A stretch of DNA of 7,820 nt from Lentisphaerota bacterium (GTDB lineage: Bacteria; Verrucomicrobiota; Lentisphaeria; Victivallales; GWF2-50-93). The notes below the pieces were generated by a model. That model searched no databases. It was not told where the DNA came from and saw only the letters and a program-made list of their open reading frames with translations. Position numbers and translations under genes: made by a program. The stretch spans positions 1-7,820 of the forward strand of contig JANYBI010000012.1 in assembly GCA_025360875.1 (NCBI GenBank), written 5' to 3'. This document shows, piece by piece, positions 1-5,550 of this stretch. Every line of letters starts with the position of its first letter. The first letter of the stretch is position 1.

Positions 1-332
1 TCCTCGCTCAGTTCAGGGACAGGAAGCCTTATGACACGTCCGTCGTTGACCGGCGAAATACCGATATTCGAGGCGATTATACCCTTTTCAATGGCACCCA
101 TGGATGAAGGATCCCATGGCTGAATGACCAGAAGACGCGCCTCTGGAGTCGTGATTCCGGCAAGTTCCTTGAGTCTTGTAGGCGTTCCATAGTAATCGAC
201 CATGATGTTCTCAACCAGCGCCGGAGAAGCCTTGCCGGTCCTGACCGCTGAAAAATCCGACTGCATGTGTTCGACTGTCTTCATCATATGCTCTTCGACA
301 TGGTCCAACAGTTGTCCGATTGATACGTTCAT
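1..332 (-). CDS. frr: Ribosome recycling factor (partial, N-terminal part)
   Basis: Ribosome recycling factor works with EF-G in the cytoplasm to split the post-termination ribosome. The minus strand translates from ATG at 332 through 110 residues and leaves the left edge still open; the family is usually about 185 aa, so roughly the last 75 residues are missing. Family landmarks are clear: FSAVRTGKASPALVENI near residues 25-41, then VDYYGTPTRLKELAGI, the LLVIQPWDPSSMGAIEKGI stretch, and NDGRVIRLPVPELSEE at the edge. The start is supported by an AAGGAG ribosome binding site (345-340 on the minus strand), 7 nt before the ATG. It is divergent from pyrH, whereas the common bacterial order is co-directional tsf-pyrH-frr. 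Identification is firm; only the 3' end is unseen. Confidence 0.95.
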   Translation of the reverse strand, partial: MNVSIGQLLDHVEEHMMKTVEHMQSDFSAVRTGKASPALVENIMVDYYGTPTRLKELAGITTPEARLLVIQPWDPSSMGAIEKGIIASNIGISPVNDGRVIRLPVPELSE

Positions 333-451
333 ATGTTTTCTCCTTATAAGATTATAGGATTTTCTATGGTTCTCTCCGTTCCGAGTAAATAATTTATTCT
401 GAATTCCGGCAAAAACAAGCCTGTCTCACTGAAAGTCTGTGGCTAAAGGGG

Positions 452-480
452 TTTTCATTTTCTAAAATCATGGTTATTAT
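452..480 (+). promoter_or_regulatory. Possible sigma70-type promoter for pyrH
   Basis: TTTTCA (452-457, 4 of 6 consensus bases) is followed after 17 bp by TATTAT (475-480, 5 of 6). This would start transcription a few bases after 480, giving a leader of about 20 nt before the pyrH ATG at 509, with AGGAG at 495-499. The 176-bp gap between frr and pyrH must hold promoters for both directions unless transcripts enter from elsewhere. The -35 is weak, so this is a candidate only. Confidence 0.3.
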
Positions 481-508
481 ATGGAAAACATAACAGGAGC
501 AAATTCCC

Positions 509-1237
509 ATGGATTCACCATACGTGTATAACCGGATTCTTCTCAAGTTGAGCGGCGAAGCATTGAAAGGTGATGCCGAAAGCGGATATGATGCTGACGC
601 AATAAGTGAGATCGTCGAGAGGATCGGATCGGTTGCCGACAAGGGAATTGAGCTTGGCATCGTCATAGGCGGGGGAAATATCTGGCGCGGTGTCCGGGGA
701 GTCAACTCCGGGATGGACAGGGTCACCGCCGACTACATGGGACTGCTTGGAACTGTGATGAACGCCCTCTGCCTCCGTGACGCCTTCAATGCTGCAGGCT
801 ATATCGCCGAAGTCCAGGCTTCGATCTCCATGATTCCGATAGCCCCTGCCTTTGATCGTGAAAAAGCCATGAAATCCCTTTCCGAAGGCAGGATCGTAAT
901 TTTCGCAGGCGGGACCGGCTCGCCATTCTTCACGACCGACACGACCGCAACTCTCAGGGCGCTCGAGATCGGCGCTGAAGCAGTTCTCAAGGCGACAAAG
1001 GTTGACGGTGTCTACACGGACGATCCGAAGAAGAATCCAAATGCAAAAAGATACGAGAAGATCAGTTTCGATGACGCCCTCACCCAGCAGTTGAAAATCA
1101 TGGATTCGACGGCGTTCTCAATGTGCCGCGACAACAACCTTCCGATAATCGTCTTCAACTTCTCCGAACCCGAAAGCCTCGAGCGCGTGCTCCAGGGTGA
1201 TACCAGCATCGCGACCGTAGTCGGACAATCGGAATAG
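509..1237 (+). CDS. pyrH: UMP kinase (uridylate kinase)
   Basis: Bacterial UMP kinase phosphorylates UMP to UDP with ATP in pyrimidine nucleotide synthesis. It is a cytoplasmic hexamer of the amino-acid-kinase fold. The 242-aa product matches the usual length. Landmarks: LLKLSGEAL at residues 11-19 (phosphate-binding Lys13), IGGGNIWRG at 53-61, the UMP-site region around DYMGLLGT at 75-82, FAGGTGSPFFTTDT at 132-145, and KATKVDGVYTDDP at 161-173 for the nucleotide site. The ATG at 509 has AGGAG at 495-499, spacing 9 nt, and MDSPYVYNRILLKLSGEAL is a normal N terminus. The upstream gene frr points the other way, and downstream lies a repeat-bearing gap before convergent genes, so pyrH appears monocistronic here. 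No motif residue looks lost. Confidence 0.97.
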   Translation: MDSPYVYNRILLKLSGEALKGDAESGYDADAISEIVERIGSVADKGIELGIVIGGGNIWRGVRGVNSGMDRVTADYMGLLGTVMNALCLRDAFNAAGYIAEVQASISMIPIAPAFDREKAMKSLSEGRIVIFAGGTGSPFFTTDTTATLRALEIGAEAVLKATKVDGVYTDDPKKNPNAKRYEKISFDDALTQQLKIMDSTAFSMCRDNNLPIIVFNFSEPESLERVLQGDTSIATVVGQSE

Positions 1238-1283
1238 GGTTCGTTTTCATTTTGAGTGGAAACGCACAAAATATAAAATATTT

Positions 1284-1321
1284 GAATGTCCAATATCCAA
1301 CACGGAATGTCCAATATCCAA
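1284..1321 (+). repeat. Perfect 17-bp tandem direct repeat
   Basis: GAATGTCCAATATCCAA occurs at 1284-1300 and again at 1305-1321, separated by CACG, giving a 21-bp period. Each copy ends in AATATCCAA, the reverse complement of the TTGGATATT motif found further right at 1453-1461 and 1512-1520. The repeat begins 46 bp after the pyrH stop. Confidence 0.85.
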
Positions 1322-1452
1322 GGGAATTATCGAATTCTTCTTTTATCCGCGTCTATGCTTTTGAATGATATTGAACTCAATCAGCCTCCTCTTGAGGGGA
1401 AATTACTCTTATCTGCCTTTTGAATGAGTTCGTCTTTGCTTCACTTCATCGG

Positions 1453-1551
1453 TTGGATATTCCTTGTCACGCATTGCGTGATAAATTGGATACTTGTCCT
1501 GCTTGGCAGGATTGGATATTCAGTCTTTACTAATCGAGTTACCAACTCGAT
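1453..1551 (+). repeat. Array of TTGGATAYT motifs interleaved with three perfect hairpins
   Basis: TTGGATATT (1453-1461), TTGGATACT (1486-1494) and TTGGATATT (1512-1520) alternate with perfect inverted repeats. These are TCACGC/GCGTGA with a 3-nt loop (1467-1481), TCCTGC/GCAGGA with a 3-nt loop (1497-1511), and ATCGAGTT/AACTCGAT with a 3-nt loop (1533-1551). The 9-bp motif is inverted relative to the copies inside the direct repeat at 1284-1321. The set looks like a mobile or dispersed intergenic repeat (REP/MITE-like) or a structured RNA rather than a terminator, but its class is not recognised. Confidence 0.6.
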
Positions 1552-1583
1552 CTGAGAAAGAACCCAGAGTAGCAAACATCTGT

Positions 1584-2321
1584 TCAGCAGTAGAAAATAC
1601 GGTATTTGTTCTCTTCCATGAGGCGCTTGTTGAATTCGTCGCCGCCGTCCAAATTGGCGCTCATGAAAACTGGAGGAGTAATTCCGCGGCGTACAAGTTC
1701 CCCTGCTGTTTCAGCTGCAAGACAATGGGCTATGGCGCATCCTGTGATCGTTGAGAGAGGTCCCATTTTCTGCGGGAATCCTTCAATTTCCAGAGCCGCG
1801 TCCCCGTAAGGCGCACAGTTGTCGATCACCACGTCGCAAAGGTCTGAAAGCTTCTTGCCCGACGGATGGCGGCTGGAAACACCTTTTGAATACGCCAGTG
1901 AGCTTATGGCAATCGTCCTTATCTTTTTCTCAGCCGCCTCAAGCGCCATGTCTATCACAACAGCATTACGTCCCGATGTCGAAGTTATGAGAAGGACATC
2001 GCCCTCCTTTGCCGGCGATGCGGAAAGAAGTTCTCTCCCAAATCCAAGTACTCTCTCCATTTTCGATGTGGCGGGAAGCGGATGGACGGAGAAGTTCATT
2101 CCGTGCGGATATATGGGATTCACCAGCATGAGACCGCCTGTCCGATAGACAAGTTCCTCGGTGATGATGAACGAATGCGATGCGCCAAATGAAAAGACGG
2201 CCTTACCTCCAACTATGGAGTCGACAAGGATGACAGACGCCTTCCTGATATTTTCCTTCTGGGTCTTCATAACCGAATCAAGTGCGTCTTTCGCAATGGA
2301 AATATATTTCTCGGAAATCAT
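1584..2321 (-). CDS. SIS-domain sugar-phosphate isomerase-like protein, UPF0309 type (second copy)
   Basis: This 245-aa cytoplasmic SIS-fold protein probably binds or isomerises a phosphorylated sugar; the exact substrate is unknown. The first SIS half shows FSFGASHSFIITEEL at residues 43-57 and YRTGGL at 59-64. The second shows LITSTSGRNAVVIDMA at 111-126, followed by SRHPSGKKL at 150-158, VVIDN..PYGDA at 164-175 and PVFMSANLDGGDEFN at 217-231, which fit the UPF0309 pattern as I recall it. The frame is open upstream to 2384, but ATG at 2321 is preferred: it lies 1 nt after the upstream gene's stop, has GGAAGG at 2336-2331 about 9 nt before it, and gives a length equal to the 246-aa paralogue. 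Coupled translation from the neighbour is likely. It is the last gene of the operon. Confidence 0.88.
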   Translation of the reverse strand: MISEKYISIAKDALDSVMKTQKENIRKASVILVDSIVGGKAVFSFGASHSFIITEELVYRTGGLMLVNPIYPHGMNFSVHPLPATSKMERVLGFGRELLSASPAKEGDVLLITSTSGRNAVVIDMALEAAEKKIRTIAISSLAYSKGVSSRHPSGKKLSDLCDVVIDNCAPYGDAALEIEGFPQKMGPLSTITGCAIAHCLAAETAGELVRRGITPPVFMSANLDGGDEFNKRLMEENKYRIFYC

Positions 2322-2322
2322 T

Positions 2323-3063
2323 TCAATATCCCTTCCTGTCGAATATTTCCTGCTGTTTTTTATTGAAGTCCTCTCCGCCCTCACGGTTTACGCTCAGGTA
2401 GACCGTGGCCGGATCTTTCTTTTCCGCCATAAGTTCCAGGACTCTGCACAACATCATCCAGCCCGCAACAATGCATGACACCCCTGAGACAGGCAGAACT
2501 GGAATATCATAACCCTTGAGTTTCACTGAGGCGTCGCCATAGGGCGCTCCGTTGTCGATTACGACATCGACCACTTCGTAAAGACGTTTTCCGGTAGGAT
2601 GGGCAGGTTTCGCCTTTGCAGTATATTCAAGCGATGTGAACCCTATCGTCCTGACTCCTGAGGCACGGCATGCCAGGGCAAGTTCAACGGGAGCGCGGTT
2701 GCGGCCGGAAACTGATCCTATCAGCATCACGTCACCTTTTCTCAGGTTGCTGATCTTGACGGCATGCCTTATGTTCTCGAGATCGGTGTCGGCACGTTTC
2801 TTACCTTTCCTGTTCATAAGGGCATTCGAAGTCTTGTCGTTTATGCCAATACCGAATGAAAACGGTCTGATGGCAAAAAGTCCTCCTGCCCTTGAGATCC
2901 AATCCATATGGATCCCATGTCCGACCTCCGAGCAGTAGAGAGCGCCGCCGGAGGAAATTGATTTCACAATCATTTTCGCCGCTTTTTCAATCGACTTACC
3001 CTGTTCCTTCCGGAGATGGGCTAAGATCTTCTCGACCGATTCAAGATATGGATTTGGCTTCAT
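2323..3063 (-). CDS. SIS-domain sugar-phosphate isomerase-like protein (first copy, divergent paralogue)
   Basis: This 246-aa SIS-fold protein aligns over its whole length with the downstream gene product. Shared blocks include GDVMLIGSVSGRN at residues 110-122, the RTIGFTSLEYTAK segment, AHPTGKRLYEVVDVVIDNGAPYGDAS, and VYLSVNREGGEDFNKK near 221-236. The first SIS loop differs: CSEVGHGIHMDWISRAGGL (44-62) is two residues shorter and lacks the Glu-Glu pair seen in the paralogue at 55-56. This suggests divided roles, for example a heteromeric enzyme with one active subunit, but that is inference. The ATG overlaps the kinase stop by 4 nt (ATGA, 3063-3060), with GGAG just before it, so the two are translationally coupled. 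Substrate unknown; an amino-sugar phosphate is suggested by the kinase upstream. Confidence 0.87.
   Translation of the reverse strand: MKPNPYLESVEKILAHLRKEQGKSIEKAAKMIVKSISSGGALYCSEVGHGIHMDWISRAGGLFAIRPFSFGIGINDKTSNALMNRKGKKRADTDLENIRHAVKISNLRKGDVMLIGSVSGRNRAPVELALACRASGVRTIGFTSLEYTAKAKPAHPTGKRLYEVVDVVIDNGAPYGDASVKLKGYDIPVLPVSGVSCIVAGWMMLCRVLELMAEKKDPATVYLSVNREGGEDFNKKQQEIFDRKGY
2330..2337 (-). promoter_or_regulatory. Ribosome binding site setting the start of the second SIS gene
   Basis: AGGAAGGG on the minus strand sits inside the last codons of the upstream SIS gene, 8 nt before the ATG at 2321. It supports that start over the earlier in-frame ATG at 2384 and suggests translational coupling. 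Confidence 0.65.
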
Positions 3064-4046
3064 GCATTCTCCTTCCCTGTGAATTTATAATAGGACTCAG
3101 ATATTTTCGAGGCGAGTTCGATGGTGCCGGATTCATCAAGACAAAGGATATCCCTCATTCCTGAAACGGCCACCCCGAGGACGGGAGGTCTCTTCTCAAT
3201 CCTGCATTCGATGTTCGGGGCCATCATCTTGACGTTGTTGACAACCTCTTTCCAATAGATATTTGAAGATGACACGACTCCGCCGGTTCCGATCAGCACA
3301 TACTTGTCCTCCTTCATCCCAAGCGTCATTATGACATCGAAAAGAGTTTCACATATCGCCGCAGCGGCTTCCCTCAATATCTCGATTGAAATCCTGTCCC
3401 CCTTCTCGGCCTCATCATTTACAATTTTCGAAAGCGATGCAAATACAGTCCGGTCGAGCTGGGTAAGGCTCATCACTACCGCCTCCGAAACTGTTGAAAT
3501 CCCCAGATGTGCGAAAACTTTGTCGCGGAGGCTTGTTTCCCTCCGCTGATGCCAGTTGCTCCTGATTGCGGCCCTGAGACCTCTGGAACCTATATAGTAC
3601 CCGCCCCCCTCGTCACCGAGGATCGGCCCAAAACCATCGAAATGGCGTTCATCGCCATTCTTGTTCCTGCCATGGACAAACGAACCGGTTCCCGAGAGAA
3701 GCACAATCCCATGCTGCAGCCCATGGATTGCAAGTTCGGCGCGTGATTCATTTGTGGCGATGACACTTATGGACCTCCGGGATTTTTGTCCAGGCTTGTC
3801 CGGAAACAACTTGGAACCGGAATTTTCGGCTAATTTCTTATATTTTGCTGAAAAGCCGATGATGTAGACATCGTCGGGACTTTCGCTTCCCAAAGCCTTT
3901 CGTGCGGAATTTATCACGGCTTTTTCACTGCGTCCGCTGACATTACGTTCCTGGAATCTCGAAAATCCGAGCACCTTGCCTTCCTCTGAAATGAATACGG
4001 ATTCGCATTTGGTTCCACCGGAGTCAATCGCGAGAAAATATTTCAT
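3060..4046 (-). CDS. N-acetylglucosamine-kinase-like ASKHA kinase (BadF/BadG/BcrA/BcrD family)
   Basis: A 328-aa cytoplasmic sugar kinase of the ASKHA fold, the length typical of GlcNAc kinases. Phosphate-1 motif AIDSGGTKCESVF is at residues 6-18, phosphate-2 motif LLSGTGSFVHGRNKNG at 116-131, substrate loop GFGPILGDEGGGYYIG at 138-153, and the adenosine region VLIGTGGVVSSSNIYW at 250-265. An ungapped match to human NAGK as I remember it (Asp107, 18 residues before SGTGS) places Glu100 of ATNESRAELA at the catalytic base, so Asp has become Glu. Start at ATG 4046 has a weak AAAGGG at 4059-4054. It is the first gene of a coupled operon with two SIS proteins, suggesting phosphorylation of a sugar that the SIS proteins then bind or isomerise. 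Activity and substrate are uncertain because of Glu100. Confidence 0.85.
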   Translation of the reverse strand: MKYFLAIDSGGTKCESVFISEEGKVLGFSRFQERNVSGRSEKAVINSARKALGSESPDDVYIIGFSAKYKKLAENSGSKLFPDKPGQKSRRSISVIATNESRAELAIHGLQHGIVLLSGTGSFVHGRNKNGDERHFDGFGPILGDEGGGYYIGSRGLRAAIRSNWHQRRETSLRDKVFAHLGISTVSEAVVMSLTQLDRTVFASLSKIVNDEAEKGDRISIEILREAAAAICETLFDVIMTLGMKEDKYVLIGTGGVVSSSNIYWKEVVNNVKMMAPNIECRIEKRPPVLGVAVSGMRDILCLDESGTIELASKISESYYKFTGKENA

Positions 4047-4065
4047 GCATCAGCCCTTTGTCTTT

Positions 4066-4118
4066 AGGGAACCTCAATTTACTGTTGCGCTCCATATGTC
4101 AATTTTCAGAGGTTCCCT
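4066..4118 (-). promoter_or_regulatory. Promoter-like sequence enclosed by a 10-bp inverted repeat (probable operator)
   Basis: AGGGAACCTC (4066-4075) and GAGGTTCCCT (4109-4118) are perfect inverted arms with 33 bp between. Read on the minus strand, the enclosed stretch holds a perfect TTGACA (4102-4097) and, after 15 bp, TAAATT (4081-4076, 4 of 6). One arm therefore lies just upstream of the -35 and the other directly after the -10, 20 bp from the kinase ATG. That arrangement suits a repressor binding both arms. The short spacer and weak -10 make the promoter tentative; the inverted repeat itself is certain. Confidence 0.5.
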
Positions 4119-4206
4119 TTAGGAAGAAATTTACGTTGCATATGAGTAATTCATGATGTTTAAATTGCAAGCCCGCCGAGTAATGGAAAGGCCAACTATC
4201 CATCCA

Positions 4207-4235
4207 TTGCCAGAAATGGCAGCACCTGCTATATT
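4207..4235 (+). promoter_or_regulatory. Sigma70-type promoter for the URO-D-like gene
   Basis: TTGCCA (4207-4212, 5 of 6) and TATATT (4230-4235, 5 of 6) are separated by exactly 17 bp, predicting a start near 4242 and a leader of about 50 nt. The leader includes AAGGAG at 4275-4280, 10 nt before the ATG at 4291. A small hairpin, TGCCA/TGGCA with a GAAA loop (4208-4221), overlaps the -35 and spacer; it may be chance. Confidence 0.5.
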
Positions 4236-4290
4236 GTAACCAGGAATCTTTATAGCAACCATAAAATCCATATTAAGGAGTCCGAGGTAA

Positions 4291-5544
4291 ATGACAAGCA
4301 ATGAACGCGGCATCATACGGGAACTGGCTAAACGGAAACTTGAAATCGCATCCCATAAGAAAAACCTTGAGCGCAAAAAACTGTGGTTGTCCATGCATGA
4401 CGGTATCCAGACCCGTCCAATGATTCTCGCCGAGGACGGGGGCGTAAGAGATCAGAAACCTCCTTTCGCACCTGTCATGCAATGTGATGACGCGTGGGCG
4501 AAAGGAGTCGAGTGGGGATTGCGATGGGAGATTTGGAGGTTCGAACACCTGGACGACGACCGGGTCGTGGAACCGTTCATCGATATGAACTGGCAGATTG
4601 ACATATCGCCAAATTTCGGAGTTGAGAAGGTCGACCACCATGTAACGGACGGTGACAAGATGACGGCACGTTCATGGGATGCGCCAATCAAGGACATACG
4701 CCAGGAATTCCACAGGCTGAGGCACAGGACATTCTCCATCGACCGTTCAAAGACGGCCGCGAACAGGCAGAAGCTAGAAGAGCTTGTAGGCGATATCATG
4801 CCGATCCGCATGCGCGGAAGTTTCTGGTGGACATTCGGCCTGACCATCCAGGCGATCGATCTCATTGGGCTCGAGAACCTAATGCTGTTCATGTATGATG
4901 ATCCTGAAGGTCTGCATATGCTGATGGGATTCCTCCGCGACGATAATCTCGCCTTTGCTGAATGGTGCGAAAAGGAAGGGCTGCTGAACCTCAACAACGG
5001 CAACGACTACATAGGCTCGGGCTCACAAGGCTATACGTGCCATCTTCCCGCAAAAGACTACAAGCCGGACTCACCTGTCCGCAGAAAAGATCTATGGTTG
5101 CTGCTGGAAAGCCAGGAAACTGTGGGCGTCGGACCGGATCTTTACCGCGAATTCATCTTCCCCTACCACAAGGAAATCGCTGAGAAGTTCGGAATGATCT
5201 ACTACGGCTGCTGCGAACCTCTGAATACCCGCTGGGATGTGCTCAAGAATCTGCCAAACCTCAAGGCATGTTCAATCGCCCCGCTCTGCAATCAGGAAGT
5301 AATGGCGGAAGCCCTTAAAGGCGATTATATCTTTTCCCGCAAGCCGAATCCAACACTGATCAGCACGCCTCATTTTGACGAAGCCCAAATCCAGAAGGAT
5401 ATCCGCGACACCTTGTCCATCTGCAAGAAGCACGGTTGCCGCACCGAACTGATCATGAAAGACGTCCATATACTCAACAACGAGCCGGAACGTCTAGCCA
5501 GATGGGTTCAACTGGCCCGCGAAGAGATCGCCAAAAACTGGTAA
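4291..5544 (+). CDS. Uroporphyrinogen-decarboxylase-fold protein (corrinoid methyltransferase-like)
   Basis: A 417-aa soluble protein that I place in the URO-D/MtaA-like TIM-barrel superfamily, whose members include heme-pathway decarboxylases and corrinoid methyltransferases. It has an N-terminal helical segment (residues 1-40), MRGSFWWTFGLTIQAIDLIG at 174-193, YDDPEGLHMLMGFLRDDNLAF at 202-222 (family-style 'dpe..h.lm' helix), GPDLYREFIFPYHKEIAEKFG at 281-301, YYGCCEPL at 304-311, and the closing MKDVHILNNEPERLARWV at 389-406. The paired Cys307-Cys308 is where related methyltransferases carry a metal-binding Cys, so zinc is possible. It is much too divergent to be called HemE. Start: AAGGAG at 4275-4280. 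No corrinoid protein or partner methyltransferase gene is visible in the window, so substrate is unknown. It is divergent from the kinase/SIS operon; the RHS frame follows 6 nt after its stop. Confidence 0.8.
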   Translation: MTSNERGIIRELAKRKLEIASHKKNLERKKLWLSMHDGIQTRPMILAEDGGVRDQKPPFAPVMQCDDAWAKGVEWGLRWEIWRFEHLDDDRVVEPFIDMNWQIDISPNFGVEKVDHHVTDGDKMTARSWDAPIKDIRQEFHRLRHRTFSIDRSKTAANRQKLEELVGDIMPIRMRGSFWWTFGLTIQAIDLIGLENLMLFMYDDPEGLHMLMGFLRDDNLAFAEWCEKEGLLNLNNGNDYIGSGSQGYTCHLPAKDYKPDSPVRRKDLWLLLESQETVGVGPDLYREFIFPYHKEIAEKFGMIYYGCCEPLNTRWDVLKNLPNLKACSIAPLCNQEVMAEALKGDYIFSRKPNPTLISTPHFDEAQIQKDIRDTLSICKKHGCRTELIMKDVHILNNEPERLARWVQLAREEIAKNW

Positions 5545-5550
5545 GGCAAA

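Larger units (their letters stand above)
1238..1583. other. Gene-free convergent gap carrying repeats and hairpins
   Basis: The 346 bp between the converging ends of pyrH and the second SIS gene hold no credible gene: the open frames through it have no matching family sense and lack good ribosome binding sites. It contains a 17-bp direct repeat, inverted copies of TTGGATATT, and three perfect hairpins, listed separately. No hairpin is followed by a clear U-run in either direction, so I do not call a canonical terminator although transcripts from both sides should end here. Confidence 0.7.

Noticed and set aside
351..356. Perfect TATAAT on the minus strand as the frr promoter -10
   Set aside because: It lies only a few bases upstream of the AAGGAG site, so transcription would begin at or in the ribosome binding site, and no -35 is found 17-18 bp before it.
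1533..1551. 8-bp hairpin as intrinsic terminator of the SIS operon
   Set aside because: The stem is perfect but no T-run follows on the minus strand, so it was kept only as part of the repeat array.
1238..1583. CRISPR array
   Set aside because: The direct repeat is only two copies with a 4-bp gap, and the other motifs are short and irregularly spaced; there are no spacers and no cas genes.
1494..1754. Plus-strand open frame of 86 aa
   Set aside because: It lies across the hairpin array and antisense to the SIS gene, with no family sense or ribosome binding site.
2322..2384. Longer 266-aa start for the second SIS gene
   Set aside because: It would overlap the upstream gene by 62 nt and add residues absent from the paralogue; the ATG at 2321 has a good ribosome binding site.
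2896..2914. ATCCATATGGAT palindrome within the first SIS gene
   Set aside because: It is a single copy inside coding sequence and is accounted for by the encoded residues; no sign of regulatory use.
4131..4394. Minus-strand open frame of 87 aa in the divergent gap
   Set aside because: It overlaps the start of the URO-D-like gene antisense, covers the promoter region and resembles no family I recognise.
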